Assembly: GCA_902783925.1 (NCBI GenBank)
Contig: CACZSV010000191.1
Coordinates: 1-7,551 of the forward strand
Direction: 5' to 3'
Length of the DNA: 7,551 nucleotides
Source of the DNA: an uncultured Coriobacteriaceae bacterium
Lineage (GTDB): Bacteria; Actinomycetota; Coriobacteriia; Coriobacteriales; QAMH01
The stretch's first letter is position 1. Every line of letters starts with the position of its first letter. Position numbers and translations under genes: made by a program. Below are positions 1 to 5,988 of this stretch, piece by piece. The notes under the pieces were generated by a model. The model did not search any database, had not been told where the DNA came from, and worked only from the letters and a program-made list of their open reading frames with translations.

Positions 1-1
1 C

Positions 2-1636
2 ATATTCCTCTGGCGCAAGCACTTCGACGTGCATATCACGATTCTGTTCGTTTTGGTGCCTGTAGCAAATCTAGGGGTATCGCTTCTGGCTCACTCCCAA
101 ACGCTCGAGGCGGCGCTCGTCGCCAACAAGGTCGTCTACATCGGCGCATGCTACATGCAGCTCGTCTTGATGCTCGCCGTATTAAGTCTCTGCAACATCA
201 AGCTGAATCGCTGGGTACGAACGGGGCTGATAGCGCTGAGCACGGTCGTCTACGCCTCATCGCTCACCATGGGCGTATCCCCGCTGTTCTACGAAGATGT
301 TTCGCTCAGAATCGTCGATGGGACCGCCCTGCTCGACAAGCAGTACGGAATCATGCACACCGTGTTCATCGTCATGGTCCTGGTGTATTTCACGATGAGC
401 TTCACGGCAATCGCGTACAGCTATTTCAAAAAGAACCAGGTACCGCGCTCGACAATCTTTCTGCTCTTCCTCACCGAGCTCATGGCCATAATCTGCTTCT
501 TCGGCGGGCGCGCCTTCAATAATGAAATCGAGCTGCTGCCCGCTGCATACGACTTTGGGCTCATCGTATACCTCATCATCATCTACCGCATTGGGCTCTA
601 CGACGTCACCGACATCGCCATCGACTCGCTCGTGCAAAACGGCGACACGGGATTTGCCTCGTTCGATTTCAAATTCAATTACCTTGGCAGCAACGAGACG
701 GCCAAGCACGTGTTCCCCGAGCTCTGCAATCTGACGGTCGACCGCCCCATCACGGGCAACGAGTTCATGGAGCAAACGGCGCTTGTCTGGCTGCAGAGCT
801 TTGCCGCCGATCAATCGAAAAACGAGTTCCTCTTCGAAAAAGGCGATAAGACCTATCAAATCGACGTCCACTACCTCTACAGCGGCAAGCGCAAGAAGGG
901 CTACCAGCTGTTCATCACCGACGACACCAAGGACCAGCAGTACATCAAGCTCCTCAACACGTTCAACACCGAGCTGCAATCCGAAGTCGACAAGAAAACC
1001 GCGCATATCGTCGAGATGCACGACAATCTCGTGATGAGCATGGCGACCATGGTCGAAAGCCGCGACAACTCGACGGGCGGCCATATTCGCCGCACGAGCG
1101 AAGGCGTGCGCATGCTTGTCGATGAGATGCGAAAAGATGAGACCTGCAGCTTCACCGACGAGTTCTGCCGCAACATCGTGAAGGCCGCGCCCATGCACGA
1201 CCTCGGCAAGATCGCGGTCGACGATGCCATTTTGCGCAAGCCGGGACGCTTCACGCCCGAGGAATTCGAAATAATGAAGACCCATGCGCCGGAAGGCGCG
1301 CGCATCGTGCACGAAATCCTGAAAGGCACCGATGACCATGCGTTCCAAATCCTGGCCGAAAACGTCGCCCACTACCACCACGAACGCTGGGACGGCACGG
1401 GATACCCCAAGGGGCTCGCAGGCGAGGAAATCCCCATCGAAGCCCGCATCATGGCCATCGCAGACGTATACGACGCGCTCGTGAGCAAGCGCGTCTACAA
1501 GGAGAGCATGTCGTTTGAGCAAGCCGATTCCATCATCATGGAAGGCATGGGATCGCAGTTCGACAAAGGACTCGAGCCGTACTACCTACGAGCGCGACCC
1601 AAACTGGAGGCCTATTACAGCGTCCAAAGCGCGTAG
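2..1636 (+). CDS. 7TM sensor / HD-GYP c-di-GMP phosphodiesterase, 5' end outside window
   Basis: The frame is open to the left edge (first whole codon at base 2), so the true start is outside; the GTG at 29 is internal. At least 544 codons are present. The first ~190 residues hold about six hydrophobic helices, resembling the N-terminal 7TM region found on some histidine kinases (PF16927-like). A soluble PAS-like stretch follows (about 630-930), then a short helical linker with EVDKKTAHIVEMHDNL. The C-terminal part is an HD-GYP domain with every signature residue: Glu in MVESRD (1055), His in GGHIRR (1082), HD in MHDLGK (1196-1201), His in KTHAPEG (1283), HH (1376-1381) and WDGTGYP (GYP at 1400-1408). 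HD-GYP enzymes use a di- or tri-metal site to hydrolyse c-di-GMP to pGpG or GMP. The role is therefore a membrane-anchored phosphodiesterase governed by an unknown signal. The next gene has the same orientation and also acts on c-di-GMP. Assignment of the domain is firm; the signal is unknown. Confidence 0.93.
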   Translation: MFLWRKHFDVHITILFVLVPVANLGVSLLAHSQTLEAALVANKVVYIGACYMQLVLMLAVLSLCNIKLNRWVRTGLIALSTVVYASSLTMGVSPLFYEDVSLRIVDGTALLDKQYGIMHTVFIVMVLVYFTMSFTAIAYSYFKKNQVPRSTIFLLFLTELMAIICFFGGRAFNNEIELLPAAYDFGLIVYLIIIYRIGLYDVTDIAIDSLVQNGDTGFASFDFKFNYLGSNETAKHVFPELCNLTVDRPITGNEFMEQTALVWLQSFAADQSKNEFLFEKGDKTYQIDVHYLYSGKRKKGYQLFITDDTKDQQYIKLLNTFNTELQSEVDKKTAHIVEMHDNLVMSMATMVESRDNSTGGHIRRTSEGVRMLVDEMRKDETCSFTDEFCRNIVKAAPMHDLGKIAVDDAILRKPGRFTPEEFEIMKTHAPEGARIVHEILKGTDDHAFQILAENVAHYHHERWDGTGYPKGLAGEEIPIEARIMAIADVYDALVSKRVYKESMSFEQADSIIMEGMGSQFDKGLEPYYLRARPKLEAYYSVQSA

Positions 1637-1949
1637 GCGGGTTAAGGCAGGCGACGGGGCCGCATTTTTGCCGGAAGGCATCGGCGTTTCGTGAGTCGGC
1701 ATGACGACTCATTCGGGCGGGCTGAAGCCCGCCCTTACGCCCAAGAATGAGTCGCGAAGAACGTCATGACGACTCACAAGCCGAATCACAAGTGAGCTTT
1801 GGCGAACAATTAGTCATTATGTAACTCCTGAATAGGCTATCTCGTGGTAAAGTCATACCGCACACTCAACAAGACGCTTGCGTCCGTGACTGCTGGATGC
1901 CTGCTCGCATGACACCACCCGGCACGCCGCTGCCGCGTTTGGAGACATC
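1637..1949. other. Intergenic region between the two c-di-GMP genes
   Basis: No credible gene is seen in these 313 bases. A weak GC-rich stem followed by five T (around 1655-1669) lies just after the HD-GYP stop. The nested palindrome occupies 1691-1777. The stretch 1798-1860 is more A/T-rich and could carry the promoter of the PAS-EAL gene, but no well-spaced -35/-10 pair stands out. The ribosome binding site of the following gene is GGAG at 1941-1944. Confidence 0.6.
1691..1777. repeat. 87-bp nested imperfect palindrome, possible terminator or intergenic repeat
   Basis: Three nested arms are visible. The core is a perfect 8-bp stem, GGGCGGGC (1715-1722) with GCCCGCCC (1727-1734) and a TGAA loop. 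It is flanked by a perfect 10-bp pair, CGACTCATTC (1705-1714) with GAATGAGTCG (1745-1754). Outside these, CATGA (1700-1704) pairs with TCATG (1764-1768) and GTGAGTCG (1691-1698) with CGACTCAC (1770-1777). The right arm carries an extra 9-base bulge (1755-1763) and a 10-base asymmetric loop (1735-1744). Each arm can also fold on itself through TGAGTCG/CGACTCA. Only TT follows the GC core, so it is a poor classic intrinsic terminator, although its place 55 bases after the HD-GYP stop fits transcript-end protection or termination. A mobile palindromic repeat is the alternative. Confidence 0.75.
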
Positions 1950-3674
1950 ATGTCCACGTCAGAAAAACCCGCCTTCGCCCTCAATCCCGACGACAATCTC
2001 ATCCCAAGTGGTCTTCCCGGTGGCTTTTTCATCTACGACGCAGAAGGCGCTGAAGAAATATATTTTGCCGAGCAAAACGTCATAGAGCTCTTTGGATGCA
2101 AGTCCATCGCCGAACTGAGAGAGCTGACGAACAACAGCTTCAGGGGCATGGTGCATCCCGACGATATCGATCGCATTCAAAACGACATTCAGGCTCAGAC
2201 CTTCACGAGCGAGAAATACCACGATTACGTCCGCTACCGCATCCTCACAAAGCAAGGCGACGTACGCTACGTCGAAGACTTTGGGCACCTGATTCACGGC
2301 GAAAACGGCAAGAAGTTCTTCTACGTCTACATCGTCGACGTTAACGCGGACGAATACTACAACCGCGACACCAACAGCTTCGCTGAAGCAGAGATTCTGG
2401 CCATGCATCAGCATACCGACAAGCTCACGGGGCTCGCGAACATGGCGGCGTTCTATGAAAACGTGCAGGCGAAGCTCGACGACGAAAAGCAGCGTACTGG
2501 GCTCACCTTCCTGCATTTCGACATCCTGAACTTCAAGATGCTCAACGATAATTTCGGGTTCGAGCGCGGCGACGACCTGCTCTGCCGCATAGCCTACACG
2601 CTGCGCAAGGAATTCCCGGAAGACGACGTCGCGCGATTCTCGAACGATCACTTTGTCGTTTGCACGAACGCCGCGGACGCAAAAGAACGCGTCATGCACG
2701 TGCACGACACCATGGCCTGCATACTCGACAACACACGTATCGAAGTCAAGGTGGGCGTCTACAAGCTCGACGAGAACTGCAAGGAAGTCGGCATCGCCTG
2801 CGACCATGCGCGCCTGGCATGCAATACGGTCAAGCGTCGCTACGACACAGTCTATGCCGTATACGATGACAATTTCTACGAGAAGCTACGCTTGAAGCAG
2901 TACGTTGTGGAAACGTTAGATGAAGCCATCGAGAAGGAATACGTCAAGGTGTTCTACCAGCCGGTCATCCGTGTGGCCACAGGACGCATCTGCGGCTATG
3001 AGGCGCTCGCACGCTGGATCGACCCCAAGATGGGAACGCTGAGCCCGTCGAAGTTCATCCCCACCTTGGAGGAATACCGCCTGGTTCACAAGCTCGACCT
3101 GTTCATGTTCAGGAAGGTTTGCATCGACCTGAACGCGCTCGTGACGCTCGGCGAGCCCGTCGAGCCTGTCTCAGTGAACCTGTCGCAAATCGATTTCGAG
3201 ATGTGCAACATATTCGAAGAGGCCGAGCATATACGCAAGCAATACGACCTGCCTTCCAAACTCATCGATATCGAGATCACGGAAAGCGCGCTGAACGCTG
3301 ATTTCGAGCACTTGCAGGCCGAGATCAAGCGCTTCCGCGACGCGGGCTACCACATCTGGATCGACGACTTTGGCAGCGGCTATTCCTCGCTCAACAACCT
3401 GCTCAACTACGATTCCGATGTTCTGAAGCTCGATCTGGAGTTTTTGCGCACCTACGACAAAAACCCGCTTGCCGCCGAGCTCATCCGCCACATCGTTCAG
3501 GGCGCCAAGGAGCTAGGAGTCAACCCGCTGCAAGAGGGCGTCGAGACCGAAGAGCACCTACAGCTTCTGCGCGCCATCGGCTGCGAACGCGCGCAAGGCT
3601 ACTACTTTGCAAAGCCCATGGCCATCGACGAATCGCGCATCGCCACGCGCGCAAAGGGCCTCGAGTGGGAATAA
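1950..3674 (+). CDS. PAS - degenerate GGDEF - EAL protein, predicted c-di-GMP phosphodiesterase
   Basis: 574 residues, no signal peptide or membrane helix, so cytoplasmic. The start ATG has GGAG five bases upstream. A PAS domain spans about 25-135, ending in the PAC-like stretch YRILTKQGDVRYVEDF. A GGDEF-type domain spans about 155-310. It keeps the fold motif FDILNFKMLNDNFG and the GDDLL helix, but the signature loop reads SNDHF (231-235) instead of GGDEF and no RxxD inhibitory site is seen, so cyclase activity is unlikely. The EAL domain (about 320-565) looks intact: Q337, E351-A-L, N410 in VNLS, E442 in EITES, D472-D473 in DDFGSG, K493 in LKLD, E529/E532 in EGVET and Q549 in AQGYYF. EAL enzymes cut c-di-GMP to linear pGpG. 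The degenerate GGDEF may serve as a GTP-binding or structural regulatory module, as known for other such hybrids. It probably works in the same signalling network as the upstream HD-GYP protein, but the 313-base gap suggests separate transcription. Confidence 0.93.
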   Translation: MSTSEKPAFALNPDDNLIPSGLPGGFFIYDAEGAEEIYFAEQNVIELFGCKSIAELRELTNNSFRGMVHPDDIDRIQNDIQAQTFTSEKYHDYVRYRILTKQGDVRYVEDFGHLIHGENGKKFFYVYIVDVNADEYYNRDTNSFAEAEILAMHQHTDKLTGLANMAAFYENVQAKLDDEKQRTGLTFLHFDILNFKMLNDNFGFERGDDLLCRIAYTLRKEFPEDDVARFSNDHFVVCTNAADAKERVMHVHDTMACILDNTRIEVKVGVYKLDENCKEVGIACDHARLACNTVKRRYDTVYAVYDDNFYEKLRLKQYVVETLDEAIEKEYVKVFYQPVIRVATGRICGYEALARWIDPKMGTLSPSKFIPTLEEYRLVHKLDLFMFRKVCIDLNALVTLGEPVEPVSVNLSQIDFEMCNIFEEAEHIRKQYDLPSKLIDIEITESALNADFEHLQAEIKRFRDAGYHIWIDDFGSGYSSLNNLLNYDSDVLKLDLEFLRTYDKNPLAAELIRHIVQGAKELGVNPLQEGVETEEHLQLLRAIGCERAQGYYFAKPMAIDESRIATRAKGLEWE

Positions 3675-3694
3675 GGGCGTGTGGGTGCCCGCCC
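3675..3694 (+). terminator. Weak hairpin right after the PAS-EAL stop
   Basis: GGGCG (3675-3679) pairs with CGCCC (3690-3694) around a 10-base loop, starting on the base after the TAA stop. There is no T-run behind it, so it would be a non-canonical terminator at best. Confidence 0.25.
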
Positions 3695-3730
3695 CAGGTC
3701 ATTCTGAGTGAAAACTCCATCGGGAAACAG

Positions 3731-3758
3731 CTGCAAATAATAACCAAAGGAATATAAT
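3731..3758 (+). promoter_or_regulatory. Candidate promoter ahead of the DUF169 remnant
   Basis: A perfect -10 hexamer TATAAT lies at 3753-3758. The only -35 candidate, CTGCAA at 3731-3736, matches the sigma-70-type consensus in three of six bases with a 16-base spacer. The surrounding 3735-3775 is clearly A/T-rich compared with the rest of the window. Transcription would run into the decayed gene. Confidence 0.35.
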
Positions 3759-3804
3759 TCAAGAAGGGAAACAAAGGGGTAGGAACTACACCGAAGGCCG
3801 AAGG

Positions 3805-3822
3805 TGTCGCGACATCACGTGA
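3805..3822. repeat. Two adjacent perfect palindromes, operator-like
   Basis: TGTCGCGACA (3805-3814, 10 bp) is directly followed by TCACGTGA (3815-3822, 8 bp); both are perfect palindromes. Just upstream a tandem 7-mer CCGAAGG occurs at 3791-3797 and 3798-3804, inside a possible hairpin ACACC (3788-3792) / GGTGT (3803-3807). Their position, 45-65 bases after the TATAAT box, fits either an operator or a leader structure. Confidence 0.3.
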
Positions 3823-3865
3823 CTGCCGTAAAAGCTCTCGGTGATACAAAGGTTTAAAGAGATGA

Positions 3866-4306
3866 TGCCTGATAACCGCACATCTCGTCGATGACCCCAT
3901 CGGCAACGTCGTGTGCATCCTGGCGCTACGCAAAATCAAAGCGAAACTTGTGCGATTTCGAACCTGACCTGCTGCTCTGCGTAGCCGACATACCGCAAGC
4001 CGACGTGCTCATGCGTGCCACGAGCTATATCTCCGGCGACCTATGGCAATCCACGGCGTCGTGCGTGCTTTCGTGCGCATGGCTCTTTGGATACCCGTAT
4101 GTGAATGGCAAGGTGAACTACACCATATCGGGCCTTGGACATGGCATGCGTAGGCGCAAGGTGTACCCGCAGGGCCGTGTTATCATCTCCATCCCCTATC
4201 AAAAGCTCTCCGAGGTTATCGAAGCTCTAGGGCAGATGGTCCGATCGCCGGCTGGCCGGAGCACACCTCCAGATTGCTTCGCGAAGACTGGCTCAAGCAA
4301 CGGTAA
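3866..4306 (+). pseudogene. DUF169-family protein remnant, frameshifted and 5'-truncated
   Basis: The central piece (frame of 3891, about 3951-4235) reads like the C-terminal half of DUF169 proteins: CDFEPDLLLCVADIPQ, then SYISG, SCAWLFGYPYVNGKVNYT, GLGHGM, YPQG and a SIPYQKLSEVIEAL ending. Family members are roughly 200-260 residues of unknown function, and here the N-terminal half is missing. Just upstream, another frame (stop-free 3866-3964) reads LVDDPIGNVVCILALRK, fitting the VVxAPL strand that precedes FEPD, and then hits a stop at 3965. A shift between about 3925 and 3955 is therefore implied. Near 4230 the coding character appears to move again: the original frame becomes Ser/Pro/Gln-rich noise, while a second frame reads WPEHTSRLLREDWLKQR and stops at 4304-4306. 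The ATG at 3891 has no ribosome binding site and is unlikely to be a true start. Sequencing error could mimic one shift, but not the lost N-terminus. Confidence 0.6.
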
Positions 4307-4493
4307 TCGGCCACAGGCGAGCCCGCAGCAACACAGGCTGTGGAATAACGGATAACCTGTGTCGTTTTCACCCCATCCCCGACGTAGGTTATGGGACAGA
4401 AATTGACCTAAGCTTTTTCTATGATGAGAGACAATCCGCAATGCATCTGCGATACAACTTATCTTGAATCCATATGACCGATAGAAAAAAGCA
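4307..4493. other. Intergenic stretch before the membrane-protein gene
   Basis: No gene is supported. ACACAGG (4331-4337) and CCTGTGT (4356-4362) form a 7-bp inverted repeat followed by CGTTTTC; this could be a weak terminator for the decayed gene. CCACAG/CTGTGG offers a competing pairing. A/T-rich DNA at 4400-4490 includes TTGACC (4403-4408) and TATGAT (4420-4425), but their 11-base spacing is too short for one promoter, so no promoter is called. Confidence 0.4.
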
Positions 4494-4497
4494 ATGA
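4474..4497 (+). promoter_or_regulatory. Possible 7-codon leader ORF coupled to the next gene
   Basis: ATG at 4474 opens a frame MTDRKKQ whose TGA (4495-4497) overlaps the ATG of the membrane-protein gene (4494) as ATGA. The downstream gene has only a weak purine tract (AGAAAAAAG) as ribosome binding site, so reinitiation after this leader would make sense. The leader itself has no obvious ribosome binding site, so this may be chance. Confidence 0.2.
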
Positions 4498-5129
4498 AGA
4501 CATTGGCAGACATAGTGCGCAGATCATGGTTCGCCCCAAAGACATGGGCGTTCTGGCGTGCGCTCATCGCGTGCTTCATCCTGTTCAACATTCTCGGACA
4601 TTGGGTCGAGCTGGGCTATTGCGTCATCGTCGACTCGCTGTTCGATGCTGTCGAAGACGACTATGTGGTGTGGAACGATCCCTGGTGGCACCCCTACTGG
4701 GTGTATGGCCTTGGCGTCGTTTTCATGACACTCGTGTTCGAGCCGATTAAAGAGCATCTGGTAAAGAGCAGCGGCGCGGCGTGGAAGACCGTGCTGAAGA
4801 CGTTCTTGCTCGCAGTGTTCGTGTCGATGCTTCTGGAACTCACCTTTGGGCTACTCGTGAACCAGCCAGATGCGAGCGGCGAATACCCGTACTGGAACAA
4901 CGAGAAGCTGCCGTTTAACGTCTTGAACCAAGCGTGGCTGGTAAATGACTTCTTTCTCGGGCTGGCATCCACTATCTACGTATGGCTCGTGTTTCCGCTG
5001 GTGTGCGCAGCTTTCGACCGCATGAAGCCGCGGACGGCAAATATCGTGTTCGCCGTGCTCGTGGTGGGGTTCGCGCTTTGCTGCCTGACCTCGTATCTGG
5101 AAATCATCGCTTCGGGCCGATTGGGGTAA
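4494..5129 (+). CDS. Five-helix membrane protein, PF06541 putative ABC-transporter permease type
   Basis: 211 residues. Predicted membrane helices lie at about 20-45, 66-84, 100-122, 150-173 and 182-205. The layout matches the PF06541 family ('putative ABC-transporter type IV'). An early helix carries LGHWVELGYCVIVD, like the family's LGWxxE-Y. A helix-rich mid part carries LLELTFGLLV, like the family's LEYxTGxxLE. A polar YPYWNNEKLPFNV segment corresponds to the WWDYSxxPFN segment of relatives, and another long helix follows. The family name implies transport, but no ATPase partner gene is nearby and the true function is not established. ATG 4494 is the first start after an in-frame TAG at 4482. 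The ribosome binding site is weak. The TAA stop overlaps a candidate promoter for the acetyltransferase gene 75 bases downstream. Confidence 0.72.
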   Translation: MKTLADIVRRSWFAPKTWAFWRALIACFILFNILGHWVELGYCVIVDSLFDAVEDDYVVWNDPWWHPYWVYGLGVVFMTLVFEPIKEHLVKSSGAAWKTVLKTFLLAVFVSMLLELTFGLLVNQPDASGEYPYWNNEKLPFNVLNQAWLVNDFFLGLASTIYVWLVFPLVCAAFDRMKPRTANIVFAVLVVGFALCCLTSYLEIIASGRLG

Positions 5130-5149
5130 TACGGGTAAAGGCGTATATT
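5121..5149 (+). promoter_or_regulatory. Candidate promoter of the GNAT gene
   Basis: TTGGGG (5121-5126) and TATATT (5144-5149) are separated by 17 bases; the -10 matches consensus in five of six positions, the -35 in three. The -35 overlaps the last codons and stop of the upstream gene. Transcription would begin around 5156, about 48 bases before the ATG at 5204. Confidence 0.35.
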
Positions 5150-5190
5150 GATACTCGCTTTGTTGCGGGCCGTTTTGCAAGGACTTTTGG

Positions 5191-5195
5191 GCAGG
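5191..5195 (+). promoter_or_regulatory. Ribosome binding site deciding the GNAT start
   Basis: GCAGG ends eight bases before ATG 5204. The reading frame is open much further upstream (to 4982 and through the neighbouring gene), so this site together with the onset of acetyltransferase-like sequence fixes the start. Confidence 0.5.
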
Positions 5196-5203
5196 TACAT
5201 GAG

Positions 5204-5782
5204 ATGACCGACTTTATTAGAACGAATGCAGGGGCGCTTCGGGAAGTCGAAGTGCGGCCTTTTTCGGCAATATACCCCAAGGTAATCAAGCTCTACGAAG
5301 AGGCGTTTGTGCCGGAAGAGCGCATCGACTGCGGCGTTCTCGACGAGCTCGCAAGCGAGCCTGCCGTTGCATACACGGCATACTTCGATGCAGATGCGTT
5401 TTGCGGGTTTTCCTACAGCATCGATACCGGCAATTACCTCTACCTCTTGTTTTTGGCCGTTTGCGCCGAGGATAGATCGCGTGGATACGGCACGCGCATA
5501 CTCGGGCAGATTAAGGCGCGGTTCCCGGGGCGCATCATCGTGCTCGAGATAGAGCAAATCGACCCGGCCGCTCCCAACGCCGTACAACGGGAACGACGCC
5601 TTGCGTTTTATCAGCGCAACGGGTTTGCCCCCGCTGGCTATGACTCGATTGAAGGCGATATGACCTACACGGTGCTGAAGACAGCGGGGGCCTTCGATGC
5701 AATATCATGCGTTAACGAGACTACGCGCGCGTTGCAGGGACTCATACCCTTCGAGCTCGTGAAAACGGAGCGCATGTCCTGA
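5204..5782 (+). CDS. GNAT-family N-acetyltransferase
   Basis: 192 residues from ATG 5204, a soluble enzyme. The acetyl-CoA binding motif A is clear: a strand YLYLLFLAVCAEDR followed by R91-S-R-G94-Y-G96-T (pattern R/Q-x-x-G-x-G/A) and the helix ILGQIKARF. Further on, VLEIE (113-117) and QRERRLAFYQRNGF (128-141) form the motif B region; the YxRNGF turn is typical of bacterial GNATs. The pattern LEIE...N..QR.RR..FY..NGF is shared with a group of uncharacterised acetyltransferases in gut Firmicutes and Actinobacteria. These proteins transfer an acetyl group from acetyl-CoA to an amine; the acceptor cannot be read from sequence. The last ~30 residues (AGAFDAISCVNETTRALQ onward) extend past the core fold without a recognised motif. 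Upstream extension of the frame overlaps the membrane-protein gene and is not expected to be translated. Confidence 0.85.
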   Translation: MTDFIRTNAGALREVEVRPFSAIYPKVIKLYEEAFVPEERIDCGVLDELASEPAVAYTAYFDADAFCGFSYSIDTGNYLYLLFLAVCAEDRSRGYGTRILGQIKARFPGRIIVLEIEQIDPAAPNAVQRERRLAFYQRNGFAPAGYDSIEGDMTYTVLKTAGAFDAISCVNETTRALQGLIPFELVKTERMS

Positions 5783-5806
5783 GCGCCCGCATGGCATCGG
5801 CCGCTC
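5781..5806. terminator. Hairpin at the end of the GNAT gene, possible terminator
   Basis: GAGCG (5781-5785) plus CCG (5787-5789) pair with CGG (5798-5800) plus CGCTC (5802-5806), with one C/C mismatch and an 8-base loop. It begins inside the TGA stop. There is no T-run on either side, so a bidirectional terminator between the convergent transcription units is only a suggestion. Confidence 0.3.
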
Positions 5807-5853
5807 ATGCGCATTAAAACCGAGAAGAGCATTCCGGGCGACACGCGAAGGCG

Positions 5854-5988
5854 CTATTCGCATAATGCGCTGGACGCGAGCATCACCTCGGGACGTGCTT
5901 CAATCTTGATATCGCCACCAAGGTCGAGGATGCGATTGGCAAACTTCTCATACCGTGGCTTTTGCTGTAACGCGATTCCCGGGGTCAC
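5854..5988 (-). CDS. Unrecognised 44-codon ORF overlapping the MFS stop (GTGA), or gene remnant
   Basis: The minus-strand GTG at 5988-5986 shares the bases GTGA with the TGA stop of the MFS gene, the usual sign of translational coupling in an operon. The product has protein-like character: TPGIALQQKPRYEKF, then ANRILDLGGDIKIEARPEVM, ending ASSALCE. An amphipathic helix followed by a short strand is plausible; there is no signal peptide or membrane helix. I do not recognise the family. The frame stays open upstream inside the MFS gene with less natural composition (HQPPAGE). It could be a genuine small partner protein or the tail of a larger lost gene left when a neighbour was deleted. The plus-strand frame over the same bases is its antisense shadow. 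Confidence 0.35.
   Translation of the reverse strand: MTPGIALQQKPRYEKFANRILDLGGDIKIEARPEVMLASSALCE

Noticed and set aside
257..1522. 421-codon minus-strand open frame
   Set aside because: Antisense shadow of the HD-GYP gene; low-complexity Val/Ala/Asp/Glu composition typical of the reverse of GC-rich coding sequence, and no recognisable domain.
1959..2807. 282-codon minus-strand open frame
   Set aside because: Antisense shadow of the PAS-EAL gene, with the same Val/Glu-rich artefact composition; the plus strand carries clear PAS, GGDEF-like and EAL motifs.
3520..3939. 139-codon minus-strand open frame over the EAL tail and intergenic region
   Set aside because: No ribosome binding site or domain; more than a third is antisense to conserved EAL sequence.
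4336..4357. Resemblance to the lac operator (TGTGGAAT and CGGATAAC)
   Set aside because: Only two short words match, spacing differs, and no sugar-utilisation gene or LacI-type regulator is nearby; chance is the simplest explanation.
4199..4591. 130-codon minus-strand open frame
   Set aside because: Antisense to the DUF169 remnant and the membrane-protein start; composition is not protein-like and no motif is visible.
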